This document shows positions 1-9,236 of a stretch of 35,445 nt of DNA, piece after piece. Source of the stretch: an uncultured Phascolarctobacterium sp. (GTDB taxonomy: Bacteria; Bacillota; Negativicutes; Acidaminococcales; Acidaminococcaceae). The stretch spans positions 1 through 35,445 of the forward strand of contig CANQBR010000018.1 of assembly GCA_947589605.1 (NCBI GenBank). Direction: 5' to 3'. The notes below the pieces were generated by a model that was given only the letters and a program-made list of their open reading frames with translations, was not told the DNA's origin and ran no database searches. The translations under genes were made by a program, and so were the position numbers. The first letter of the stretch is position 1. Each line of letters opens with the position of its first letter.

Positions 1-77
1 TAAACAGAATACATATTATGTTTATTACTCTGGGTTGCAATTGCGGCAAAAACGGTTGCCTAAGAGGAGTGCAAGGG

Positions 78-929
78 ATGACTGAGATAGAGAGCAGAAT
101 GCAAAAGATCCGCCGATTACAGCTGGCGCAGTTAGAGGTCATTCGTATCTTTAAGGAGGTCTGCGATAGGGAAGGCATCACTTACTTCATGCTGGGAGGC
201 ACTATGCTGGGAGCAGTGCGGCATAAGGGCTTCATACCTTGGGACGACGATGTGGATATAGGTCTACCTCGCCCCGACTACGAACGCTTTTTGCAAGTGG
301 TACAAAAATATTTGCCTCAATGGATATGGTTGGAAGCTGCGGGAAAGACAAAGAAATTTAACAGGTACTTTGCTAGGTTGAAGACAGCAAAGGCAAAACT
401 CAGACGACTGAACTATTCTAGCAAATGCATTGAATATGCGTGGATAGATGTTTTCCCGTTGGACGGAGCACCGGCAGACAGAGTGCTTTCTGAACAACAT
501 GAAAAAACCATATTAAAACTGCGCAAGCTATTCGGAATAGCTAATTTCGATGTAGCAATATCGCTAAAACGGGCCAAGCCCAGAGCTTGGTACAAAGAGG
601 CAGTAGTGCAGCTTTTCAGATTGATACCTTTGTACAGACTGTTGCCCAAGATGGTTATTTGGAAATTGCTGGATAAAACGCTCAAAAAATATAACTACGA
701 AGAAGCGGCAGTCGTGGGTAATTTAACAGGACGCCATCGTTTAAAAGAGGCTTTTCCTAAGGAAGTTTATGGGGAAGGAAGAATGTATGATTTCGAGGGA
801 ATGAAGCTGCGTGGTCCCTCAGAACCCGAAATTTATCTGCGACAGATGTACGGTGATTATCTGCGATATCCGCCGGAAAACAAGCGAAATGATCATCAGA
901 CAGAGATACTTATGGATCTGCCAGAATAA
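78..929 (+). CDS. LicD-family phosphotransferase
   Basis: This 283-residue protein has the LicD signature: the stretch MLGGTMLGAVRHKGF at residues 38-52 leads into PWDDDVDIG at 54-62, whose aspartates form the metal site of this nucleotidyltransferase-like fold. LicD proteins transfer phosphocholine, or in related families ribitol phosphate, from a CDP-alcohol onto surface glycans. An in-frame ATG exists at 18, but AGGAG at 65-69 sits correctly for the ATG at 78, so I use 78. Two 60-base lines counted by hand (541-600, 661-720) are 47% and 42% GC, against 58% for a line in mfd (13261-13320), suggesting acquisition. The next gene encodes a cytidylyltransferase fusion that could make its CDP donor. 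The family call is firm; the transferred group is unknown. Confidence 0.9.
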   Translation: MTEIESRMQKIRRLQLAQLEVIRIFKEVCDREGITYFMLGGTMLGAVRHKGFIPWDDDVDIGLPRPDYERFLQVVQKYLPQWIWLEAAGKTKKFNRYFARLKTAKAKLRRLNYSSKCIEYAWIDVFPLDGAPADRVLSEQHEKTILKLRKLFGIANFDVAISLKRAKPRAWYKEAVVQLFRLIPLYRLLPKMVIWKLLDKTLKKYNYEEAAVVGNLTGRHRLKEAFPKEVYGEGRMYDFEGMKLRGPSEPEIYLRQMYGDYLRYPPENKRNDHQTEILMDLPE

Positions 930-1044
930 AGCGCATAGTCTGAGAAATGGGTAAATAAACATCAGGTATTAGACTTAATTGTAAGTATGCAATTTAGATA
1001 AATCAAGTAACGATTTTTTGTTTTACTCCTTTAGGAGGGATGAG

Positions 1045-1095
1045 ATGAAAAGAGAGATGACTTACAGCTTCATGCGTAAGGTGGGCGCCAAGTGA
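1045..1095 (+). CDS. Possible 16-codon leader ORF overlapping the next start
   Basis: A good ribosome site (AGGAGGG, 1033-1039) precedes ATG 1045, which opens a 16-codon frame (MKREMTYSFMRKVGAK) ending in TGA at 1093-1095. The stop overlaps the GTG start of the fusion gene at 1092 in a GTGA junction, the usual arrangement for translational coupling, and the GTG has no good ribosome site of its own. It could be a coupling leader, or the stub of a decayed gene. The peptide resembles nothing I know. A short CTCC-TTTA-GGAG self-complement (1027-1038) covers the ribosome site. Confidence 0.35.
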   Translation: MKREMTYSFMRKVGAK

Positions 1096-2273
1096 GCGCT
1101 GGCGGCCCTAAAGGGGTAGTGGTAGGCGGCAGTAACGTGGGGCTGGCCGTGGTTTTAGAATTGCTGCGGCAAGGTTACTATGTGGAGTTGATAGATAAAG
1201 CGCCCCCGAATGAGACTTCGCTAGCCCTTTACACGAGGCAGTGGAATTGGCGGCCTGAGGATCTGCTCTACTTCAACGGCGATCTCTTTGATAGGCTCAG
1301 CACAGATCCAGCAGTAGAGTTGGTCTTTATCAGCGCCGGCTTGGGCAGGGTGGCGGCCTTTGAAGAACTGCACCCGGCAGAGATAGACAACGTGCTGGAA
1401 GTGAATGCCTTGGCAGCGATCAAGATACTCCGATGCTTCTATGATCGTTTGCTGGGGGAAGCCCCTTTTTATTGCGGCGTGATGGGTTCTATTGCCGGGC
1501 TAGTTTCTTCGCCTCTTTTTTCTGTTTATGGAGCTTCCAAGGCTGCTCTTTGTCGCTGCACGGAAAGCCTCAACATAGAATTGGAAATGGCTGGCAGCTC
1601 TAATCGCATTTTGACGGTGGCGCCTTTCTCTTTGGCCGGCACTAGTTTCAACGGTGCCGACAACGATCTGGCTTTACTGAGGCCCTTGGCGAAAGAGTTA
1701 GTGGATCGCATGCGTGCGCGGAAAACTTTTTACATTCCGCAATATGATAAAACAGCTGCAGATGTACTGGAAAGATATCGGCGCGATCCTCATGCTTTCG
1801 GTGTCAGCAGCTATGTATATAAGCAAAAAGGCGGCAGAGTAAGCAGCGGAACCAAGGCGGTGATCGGCTATCTATCAGGCACTTTCGATCTTTTTCACAT
1901 CGGTCACCTCAATTTGCTACGGAAAGCCAGAGAGCACTGCGATTATCTTATCGTGGGCGTACACGCCAGTGGCGAATGGAAAGGGCGAGAGACCTTCATA
2001 CCTTTGGAAGAGAGAATGGCACTATTAAACGCCTGCCGTTATGTGGACAAGGTGGTGCCTGCGGAGTTGGAAGACAGCGATGCCTGGCTCAAATATAATT
2101 TTCACAGACTTTTCGTAGGCGACGATTATATGGGGTCGGCTCGTTTCGCCCGTTATGAAGAATACTTTAAAGATAAAAATGTGGAGATAATCTATTTTCC
2201 CTATACTCGAGGTACCAGCAGTAGCAAACTTAGGGCCGTGCTGACGGCGGCTCTTAAAAAAAGCAAGGGCTAG
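1092..2273 (+). CDS. Bifunctional short-chain dehydrogenase / glycerol-3-phosphate-type cytidylyltransferase
   Basis: This is a 393-residue two-domain fusion. Residues 8-240 are a short-chain dehydrogenase: a nucleotide-binding loop VVVGGSNVGLA, then Ser133, Tyr146 and Lys150 in the S-x12-Y-x3-K arrangement. Residues 257-390 are a TagD/GCT-type nucleotidyltransferase: GTFDLFHIGH at 263-272, with HIGH at 269-272, and RGTSSSKLR at 373-381. Such transferases load CTP onto alcohol phosphates such as glycerol-3-phosphate. The likely role is to reduce a keto or aldehyde precursor and activate the product as a CDP-alcohol for the neighbouring LicD. The Haemophilus CDP-ribitol enzyme Bcs1 is analogous, but there the cytidylyltransferase is N-terminal and IspD-like. 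Start is GTG, overlapping a 16-codon ORF. The stop lies 6 bases from that of the convergent lysR gene. Domain calls are firm; the substrate is not known. Confidence 0.85.
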   Translation: MSAGGPKGVVVGGSNVGLAVVLELLRQGYYVELIDKAPPNETSLALYTRQWNWRPEDLLYFNGDLFDRLSTDPAVELVFISAGLGRVAAFEELHPAEIDNVLEVNALAAIKILRCFYDRLLGEAPFYCGVMGSIAGLVSSPLFSVYGASKAALCRCTESLNIELEMAGSSNRILTVAPFSLAGTSFNGADNDLALLRPLAKELVDRMRARKTFYIPQYDKTAADVLERYRRDPHAFGVSSYVYKQKGGRVSSGTKAVIGYLSGTFDLFHIGHLNLLRKAREHCDYLIVGVHASGEWKGRETFIPLEERMALLNACRYVDKVVPAELEDSDAWLKYNFHRLFVGDDYMGSARFARYEEYFKDKNVEIIYFPYTRGTSSSKLRAVLTAALKKSKG

Positions 2274-2279
2274 GCTCCC

Positions 2280-3161
2280 TCACTCTCGGGTAAAATGCGC
2301 CCGGGCCGCGGCCAAAAATTTTTCGGCGATGGGCGTGAAGAGTTGGTATTTTTTCCACACAAGGCAGATCTTCGTTTCCAAGCGAGGAGCGAGGGGGCGA
2401 AAGACAAGGCCGCTCTCTGCCCCCGTGTCGATCAATTTGTCGAAAGTGAGGAGATAGCCGAGGCCTTGGCGCACGAAAAGAGAGGCATTGTAGGCCAGAC
2501 GGAAGGAACCTTCCAAATGCAGTCGCTCCATTTTTTCGCCGCACCAGCGGGGCAGGTCCCGCTCCCAACTTTGCTCCGAACAAAAGAGAGGCAAACCCAT
2601 CAGGTCATCCGCACGGATGACCTTTTTCTCTGCCAGCGGATCGTCGCTCTTCATGACGAGGCCCCACACGTCGGGGCAGGGAAAGGGCAGGGCGCGATAT
2701 TTGGTAAGATCCGGTTCTTCCGCCAGCACGGCGAAGTCTAAGAGGCCTTTGTCCAATTTTTCCGTCACCTGTTCCGTGTCGCCGCTGGTGATGTGATAGC
2801 GCAGGCCCGGATGATCTTCCTTCATGCCTTTGATCACAGCAGCCAAGTCGCAGATCTGCCACGATTCGGCGAGGCCGAAGTAAATATCGCCGCCGGCTAC
2901 GTCTTCCAAGGCCGCAAATTCACCGCTGATCTTGTCCGCCATAGTCAAAAGATCTTCTGCCCGCTTGCGCAGCAAAAAACCTTCTTCCGTGAGCTGGATG
3001 CTGAAGCTGCGGCGTACGAAAAGTTTCTTGCCCAGTTCTGCCTCCAAAGCTTGGATCGCTTTAGAGAGGGTGGGCTGGGTCACATGCAAAAATTCGGCTG
3101 CTCGCGACATGTTTTCTTCCCGAGCGGCGGCGAGAAAATAACGCAGTGTCCTGATCTCCAT
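2280..3161 (-). CDS. LysR-family transcriptional regulator
   Basis: A 293-residue LysR-type regulator. The N-terminal winged helix-turn-helix (residues 1-60) shows MEIRTLRYFLAAAREENMSR followed by AAEFLHVTQPTLSKAIQALE, and a periplasmic-binding-protein-like effector domain fills roughly residues 90-290. An in-frame ATG lies eight codons upstream, but the start at 3161 has the better ribosome site (GAGGGAG) and matches the family N-terminus. The gene diverges from the 70-residue gene and the exported hydrolase at 3273-4601, and a perfect T-N11-A palindrome lies in the shared promoter region, so it probably controls those genes and itself. The co-inducer cannot be read from the sequence. Confidence 0.93.
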   Translation of the reverse strand: MEIRTLRYFLAAAREENMSRAAEFLHVTQPTLSKAIQALEAELGKKLFVRRSFSIQLTEEGFLLRKRAEDLLTMADKISGEFAALEDVAGGDIYFGLAESWQICDLAAVIKGMKEDHPGLRYHITSGDTEQVTEKLDKGLLDFAVLAEEPDLTKYRALPFPCPDVWGLVMKSDDPLAEKKVIRADDLMGLPLFCSEQSWERDLPRWCGEKMERLHLEGSFRLAYNASLFVRQGLGYLLTFDKLIDTGAESGLVFRPLAPRLETKICLVWKKYQLFTPIAEKFLAAARAHFTRE

Positions 3162-3176
3162 AAAAGCTCCCTCATT

Positions 3177-3197
3177 GTTATGCATAATAAGAATAAC
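3177..3197. promoter_or_regulatory. LysR-type operator, GTTAT-N11-ATAAC
   Basis: GTTAT (3177-3181) and ATAAC (3193-3197) are perfect inverted half-sites separated by 11 bases, the T-N11-A form typical of LysR regulators. The site lies 16 bases upstream of the lysR start and 76 bases upstream of the divergent gene. A TATAAT on the - strand (3212-3207) is a likely -10 for lysR. Inside the site, TTATGCATAA (3178-3187) is itself a palindrome. Confidence 0.6.
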
Positions 3198-3272
3198 GCG
3201 ATATAAATTATAACCATTAGCACGAAAAAGCGCAAGGCAGTAAAATAGAGAAGAAGGAGGGAGAGCGAAATT

Positions 3273-3485
3273 TTGGGAGATTTAACGGAAATTTTGAAAG
3301 ACGCCGGCTGCGGACCGGAACGGATAGCGGAGATCTGCCGTTTTTACGAGAAGGGCGATCTGCAGGAAGCAGTCCGCAAATTAAAGCTCCATCGCCGCTC
3401 GCTGATGGAAAAACTTCACATCGCTCAAGCGGAGGTATATAGTTTGGATCTGCTGTTGCGAAAATTCGCACGGGAACTGAAATAA
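3273..3485 (+). CDS. Small conserved helical protein, unknown function
   Basis: A 70-residue, probably all-helical, charged protein. It starts at TTG 3273, with AAGGAGGG (3254-3261) 11 bases upstream. I recall similar 65-70 residue hypothetical proteins beside LysR genes and hydrolases in Clostridia, but I cannot name a domain. The C-terminal half (residues 35-68) has regularly spaced Leu and Arg and could form a helical hairpin or coiled coil. It has no signal peptide and no cysteine pairs. Its 24-base spacing to the following hydrolase gene implies co-transcription, under control of the divergent LysR regulator. It may be a small adaptor; that is a guess. Confidence 0.65.
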   Translation: MGDLTEILKDAGCGPERIAEICRFYEKGDLQEAVRKLKLHRRSLMEKLHIAQAEVYSLDLLLRKFARELK

Positions 3486-3509
3486 AAAATCATGCAAGGA
3501 GGCTGTATC

Positions 3510-4601
3510 ATGAAAAAGAAGATCGCAATCTTAACGGCATTGACCTGTTTGGTGGGACTGGGAGCTTTGGGGGGAGGCAGCGCCGCCGCCGCCAATGCGC
3601 CGGTGAACACGAAGCTGAGCCTCACCAAAGAGTGGGACAAAACTTTTCCTCAAAGCGACAAGGTGCTCCACAGCAAGGTGACCTTCCCCAATCGCTACGG
3701 CATCATGCTGGCGGCCGATCTTTACGTGCCGAAAGCTGCCGAAGGAAAATTGCCGGCCATCGCCGTGAGCGGTCCTTTCGGCGCCGTGAAAGAGCAGTGC
3801 TCCGGTCTCTATGCTCAAACTCTGGCGGAGCGGGGCTTTTTGACCATCGCCTTCGATCCTTCTTTCACCGGCGAAAGCGGCGGCGCTCCCCGCTACATGG
3901 CTTCGCCGGATATCAACACCGAAGACTTCATGGCGGCGGTAGACTTCCTCTCTGTGCAAAATAACGTGGATCCTGACGAGATAGGCATTTTGGGCATCTG
4001 CGGTTGGGGCGGCATGGCTTTGAACGCGGCGGCGCTGGACACCCGCATCAAAGCCACGGCGGCCATGACCATGTACGACATGGCCCGGGTCAACGCCAAC
4101 GGCTATTTTGATGCGGAAGATTCCGCCGACGCCCGCTATGCGAAAAAGCAGGCCCTCAACGCTCAGCGCATAGCCGATATCAAAGCCGGTTCCTATAAAT
4201 TAGGCGGCGGTGTGGTCGATCCCCTGCCTGATGACGCGCCCTTCTTCGTTAAAGATTACTACGATTATTATAAAACTCCCCGCGGCTATCATCCCCGCTC
4301 TCTCAATTCCAACGGCGGCTGGAACGTGACGGGCTGCATGAGCTTTATGAACCAGCCCATCCTCCGCTACATCAACGAGATCAGGAGCGCCGTCCTCTTG
4401 GTGCACGGCGAAAAGGCCCACTCCTGTTACTTCTCTCGGGACGCTTATGCCGCCATGGTGAAGGACAATCCTTATGCGGCCAACAAAGAATTGCTGATCA
4501 TACCGGGGGCCTCTCACACCGATCTTTACGACGGCGGCGACAAAAAAGTCATTCCCTTTGACAAACTGCAGGCTTTTTTCGCTGCCAATCTCAAAGGCTG
4601 A
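3510..4601 (+). CDS. Exported alpha/beta hydrolase (YcjY/dienelactone-hydrolase-like)
   Basis: A 363-residue protein starting with a signal peptide (MKKKIAILTALTC, hydrophobic core, likely cut after the SAAAA stretch near residue 28). The ribosome site AAGGAGG precedes ATG 3510. An alpha/beta-hydrolase fold covers about residues 50-360. The nucleophile elbow reads GICGWGG with Cys164 where serine hydrolases have Ser. His336 in GASHTDLYD is the likely catalytic histidine and Glu301 in VHGEKAHS the likely acid. The context (LysR regulator, small protein) suggests an inducible secreted or cell-envelope hydrolase. The substrate is unknown, and the elbow differs enough from the classical GxSxG that activity should not be assumed. 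Confidence 0.82.
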   Translation: MKKKIAILTALTCLVGLGALGGGSAAAANAPVNTKLSLTKEWDKTFPQSDKVLHSKVTFPNRYGIMLAADLYVPKAAEGKLPAIAVSGPFGAVKEQCSGLYAQTLAERGFLTIAFDPSFTGESGGAPRYMASPDINTEDFMAAVDFLSVQNNVDPDEIGILGICGWGGMALNAAALDTRIKATAAMTMYDMARVNANGYFDAEDSADARYAKKQALNAQRIADIKAGSYKLGGGVVDPLPDDAPFFVKDYYDYYKTPRGYHPRSLNSNGGWNVTGCMSFMNQPILRYINEIRSAVLLVHGEKAHSCYFSRDAYAAMVKDNPYAANKELLIIPGASHTDLYDGGDKKVIPFDKLQAFFAANLKG

Positions 4602-4699
4602 AACTTTCGCACAGTCAGCCGGATGAAAAATAAAAAGGCAAAGCGGCGAGCAAAGTGAAATTTTCGAACATTCGCCGCCGGATGACCTAGCTTACGGTC

Positions 4700-4740
4700 A
4701 AGTCGGGAAAGATCATGTTTTGATATATTTTTCCCGACTT
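4700..4740 (+). terminator. Probable terminator after the hydrolase gene
   Basis: AAGTCGGGAAA (4700-4710) pairs perfectly with TTTCCCGACTT (4730-4740), an 11-bp stem with a 19-base loop. There is only a short T run after it (AACTTTT), so this may be a terminator or an RNA-processing hairpin. It lies about 100 bases after the hydrolase stop. Confidence 0.55.
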
Positions 4741-4771
4741 AACTTTTATGATCGAAAAGTTCGCGATAACG

Positions 4772-4795
4772 GGAGCACGGCAGTGCTCCTCTTTT
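4772..4795 (+). terminator. Rho-independent terminator upstream of ybaK
   Basis: GGAGCAC (4772-4778), loop GGCA, GTGCTCC (4783-4789), then TCTTTT. It is a compact textbook terminator that closes the LysR-controlled transcription unit before the ybaK promoter. Confidence 0.75.
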
Positions 4796-4822
4796 CGTAG
4801 CGGGAAAGAAATTTTTCCTGCC

Positions 4823-4852
4823 TTGCGCAAAGAGCAGGGCCGGGCCTATAAT
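4823..4852 (+). promoter_or_regulatory. Likely promoter for ybaK
   Basis: A perfect -10 TATAAT (4847-4852) sits 18 bases after a weak -35 TTGCGC (4823-4828). It lies just after the terminator at 4772-4795 and 43 bases before the ybaK start. Confidence 0.5.
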
Positions 4853-4895
4853 GAAAGAGTGAAAAAGAAAAAGAAATTTTGCGGGAGGGCAGAGG

Positions 4896-5378
4896 ATGAA
4901 AGCCTTGAAGAAAACGAACGCCTGCCGTCTTTTGGACGAAGCAGGCATCACCTACGAGCTGCGGGATTTTCCCATCGGCGAAGAACATTTAGACGGAGAA
5001 GAAGTGGCCAAGCTGGTGAATCTGCCTCCGGAAGAAGTTTTCAAAACTCTTTGCGCCCGCAGCGACAAAGGAGCGGTGCTCTTTGCCTGCATCCCCGTTA
5101 CAGGCGAACTGGATCTGAAAGCTTTGGCTCGAGCCGACGGCTGCAAGCGAGCGGAGCTGGTCCATTTAAAAGAACTCTTCCCTCTCACCGGCTACGTGCG
5201 AGGCGGCTGCTCGCCCTTGGGCGCGGTCAAGCCCTACCCGGTGTACATCGATGAGACCTGCATCCTATGGGAGCGCATCGCCGTCAGCGCCGGCCGCCGC
5301 GGTCTGCAGTTGTTGTTGCGGCCGGAGGATCTCGTGCGGGCGGCGAAGGCCGTCGTCGCACCTCTCACCGCCGAATAG
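4896..5378 (+). CDS. ybaK: YbaK/EbsC-type Cys-tRNA(Pro) deacylase
   Basis: A 160-residue single-domain protein of the YbaK/ProX editing family, full length for the family. Recognisable parts are the KKTNACRLLDEAGITYELRDF opening (residues 5-25), the VFKTLCARSDKG segment with the conserved VFKTL lysine at about 50, the VPVTGEL-like IPVTGELDL, and the GYVRGGCSPLGAVK loop, a hallmark of Cys-tRNA(Pro) deacylases. It is expected to hydrolyse cysteine mis-charged onto tRNA(Pro) in the cytosol. It is probably a single-gene transcription unit, with a terminator upstream and a new promoter downstream. Confidence 0.92.
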   Translation: MKALKKTNACRLLDEAGITYELRDFPIGEEHLDGEEVAKLVNLPPEEVFKTLCARSDKGAVLFACIPVTGELDLKALARADGCKRAELVHLKELFPLTGYVRGGCSPLGAVKPYPVYIDETCILWERIAVSAGRRGLQLLLRPEDLVRAAKAVVAPLTAE

Positions 5379-5406
5379 GCAAAGCCTTGCGCGGTCTTCT
5401 TTAGTC

Positions 5407-5435
5407 TTGACTGCCTTGGGGCCGCGATATATAAT
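5407..5435 (+). promoter_or_regulatory. Strong sigma-A promoter for the DUF1934-argS run
   Basis: TTGACT (5407-5412), a 17-base spacer, then TATAAT (5430-5435). It is near consensus and lies 38 bases before the DUF1934 start. Confidence 0.85.
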
Positions 5436-5473
5436 GTTTACATACTGGGGAAGTGTTGCAACCGGGAGGCTCT

Positions 5474-5896
5474 ATGCTGCAGGTGAAGGTTCGCATCAAA
5501 AGCTTTTGCGACGGCAGAGCCGCCGAAGAGCAGAGAGTGCAAGCAGTCATGACCGAAAGAAACGGTAAGTTTTACCTGCTCTACGACGAACCTGCGGCTG
5601 CCGGGCTCGGCTCTGTCCGCACCACCCTCAAATGGACGGAGGACAACGTGTTGCTCTTGCGCAGCGGCGCTGTAAAGAGCCGTCAGGAATTTCGCGCGGG
5701 GCTCAGGCACGCCGACCTTTACCGCACGCCTTGGCTGGAAGCGGAGCTCATTACCGTCACGAAGAGAGTGGCCGTAAAGAGCAGCCCCGGTCGTCGGCGC
5801 ATCGAATTGGATTACGACTTGCTTTTCGGATCGGGCCCGGCCTCTTTGCGGAAGGTTTTGATCGAGATAGAGGAGGAAGCAGGACTTGGACATTAA
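5474..5896 (+). CDS. DUF1934 (YwiB-like) beta-barrel protein
   Basis: A 140-residue protein of the DUF1934/YwiB family, a calycin-like beta-barrel group of unknown function. Visible features are alternating beta-strand patterns such as MLQVKVRIKS, GKFYLLYDEP, TTLKWTEDNVLLLRSG and IELDYDLLFG. An in-frame GTG at 5453 exists, but GGGAGG (5464-5469) points to ATG 5474. The gene overlaps argS by 11 bases, and a ywiB-argS pairing is widely conserved in Firmicutes, including Bacillus subtilis, suggesting coordinated expression. No catalytic residues are recognised. Confidence 0.85.
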   Translation: MLQVKVRIKSFCDGRAAEEQRVQAVMTERNGKFYLLYDEPAAAGLGSVRTTLKWTEDNVLLLRSGAVKSRQEFRAGLRHADLYRTPWLEAELITVTKRVAVKSSPGRRRIELDYDLLFGSGPASLRKVLIEIEEEAGLGH

Positions 5897-7550
5897 AAAA
5901 AGCCTTGCAGCTGCCTTGAAGGCAGCGGCTCTGGCCGCCATGGAGCAGGGGCTCCTGCCTCGGGGCGAAGTGCCGGAGGTGCTGCTGGAAGTGCCGCCCC
6001 AAAAAGAATTCGGGGACTTTGCCAGCAACTTTGCCATGCAGAGCGCCCGTTATTTAAAACGCCCGCCTCGGGTCATCGCCCAGGCCCTTATCCAACAGTT
6101 GACCTATCCTTATATAGAGAAGGTCGAGATAGCAGGGCCGGGCTTTCTCAATTTTTATCTGAGACCCGATTGGCTTTACGACAGCCTGCGGGAGATAGCA
6201 AAAGCCGGAGAAGGTTACGGCGATCTTCCTTCCGTTTCTTCAGAAAAGATCCAGATCGAATATGTCAGCGCCAATCCCACCGGGCCCCTCCATGTGGGAC
6301 ACGGCCGAGGCGCAGCGGTGGGAAGTGCTTTAGCCAACCTTTTGCGGGCTGCAGGCTACGATGTGAGCCGGGAATATTACATCAACGACGCCGGCAACCA
6401 AATGCAGAACTTGGCCGCCTCCGTCAATGCCCGTTATCTGGAACTCTTCGGACAACACCCCAAATTTCCCGAAGACGGCTATCATGGCCGCGACATCGTC
6501 GACACCGCCTGCCGCATCAAAGCCAAATACGGCGACAGTCTTTTGGCTTTGCCCGAAGAAGAAAGACTGCGGCGGCTGCGCACCATGGCTTATGAGGAAA
6601 AACTGGCTGCCTTAAAAGAAGACTTGGCGGCCTTTCGCTGCGAGTTCGACGTGTGGTTCAGCGAACAGACTCTTCACGCTGCTCATAAGATCGAAGCGGC
6701 CTGCGACGTGCTGCGGCAGCGAGGCTATCTGTATGAAAAAGACGGGGCCCTATGGCTGAAGGCAGCAGAGCACGGCGATGACAAAGACAGAGTGGTGATC
6801 CGCGATAACGGCGTGCCCACTTATTTTGCTGCTGATATCGCTTATCATTGGGATAAATTCCAAAGAGGCTTCGACAGAGTCATCAATATCTGGGGGGCCG
6901 ACCACCACGGTTACATACCTCGGGTGAAGGCAGCCATCGAAGGGCTGGGTTATCGACCCGAGCAATTGGAGATACTGTTGCTGCAGATGGTGAATCTTTT
7001 CCGCAACGGCGAAGTGGTGAAAATGTCCAAACGCACCGGGCAGAGCATCACTCTCAGCGAATTGATCGAAGAGGTAGGCACCGATGCGGCTCGCTTTTTC
7101 TTCAATATGCGCTCTTTGGACAGCCAGTTAGATTTCGATATGACCTTGGCAGTAGAAAAGAGCAACGACAACCCGGTGTATTACGTACAGTATGCCCACG
7201 CCCGCATCGCCAGCATCTTGCGTCAAATTGCGGAGGAAGGCATCGAAGCTCTGCCGCCGGACGAGGTGCAGTTCGACCTGCTAAAGACCCCTGAAGAGGC
7301 AGAATTGATCAAAACACTGAGCATTTACCCGGAACTCATTGCTCAGGCAGCGAAAGAGAGAGAGCCACACAAGTTGGCCCACTACGTCCACGCTTTGGCC
7401 GGGGACTTCCACTCTTTCTACAATCGCTGCCGAGTGCTGGGAGCAGAGCCGCCCTTGCAGCAGGCAAGGCTGATTCTCATCAAAGCCACCGGCCATGTGC
7501 TGCGTCATGCTTTGGGCATATTGGGAGTGAGCGCTCCTCAGCGGATGTAA
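5886..7550 (+). CDS. argS: Arginyl-tRNA synthetase
   Basis: A 554-residue class I arginyl-tRNA synthetase of full length, which attaches arginine to tRNA(Arg). The N-terminal Add1 domain covers about residues 1-110. The HIGH motif appears as ANPTGPLHVGHGRG (about 129-142) and the KMSKS-equivalent as VKMSKRTGQ near residue 380. The C-terminal DALR anticodon-binding domain runs from about 435 to the end. It starts at TTG 5886, inside the end of the DUF1934 gene, with the purine-rich GAGGAGGAAG just upstream; coupling to that gene is likely. There is no T-box leader, so expression depends on the promoter at 5407. Confidence 0.97.
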   Translation: MDIKKSLAAALKAAALAAMEQGLLPRGEVPEVLLEVPPQKEFGDFASNFAMQSARYLKRPPRVIAQALIQQLTYPYIEKVEIAGPGFLNFYLRPDWLYDSLREIAKAGEGYGDLPSVSSEKIQIEYVSANPTGPLHVGHGRGAAVGSALANLLRAAGYDVSREYYINDAGNQMQNLAASVNARYLELFGQHPKFPEDGYHGRDIVDTACRIKAKYGDSLLALPEEERLRRLRTMAYEEKLAALKEDLAAFRCEFDVWFSEQTLHAAHKIEAACDVLRQRGYLYEKDGALWLKAAEHGDDKDRVVIRDNGVPTYFAADIAYHWDKFQRGFDRVINIWGADHHGYIPRVKAAIEGLGYRPEQLEILLLQMVNLFRNGEVVKMSKRTGQSITLSELIEEVGTDAARFFFNMRSLDSQLDFDMTLAVEKSNDNPVYYVQYAHARIASILRQIAEEGIEALPPDEVQFDLLKTPEEAELIKTLSIYPELIAQAAKEREPHKLAHYVHALAGDFHSFYNRCRVLGAEPPLQQARLILIKATGHVLRHALGILGVSAPQRM

Positions 7551-9221
<1,671 letters not shown>

Positions 9222-9236
9222 GAGGAGCCGAGGGTC

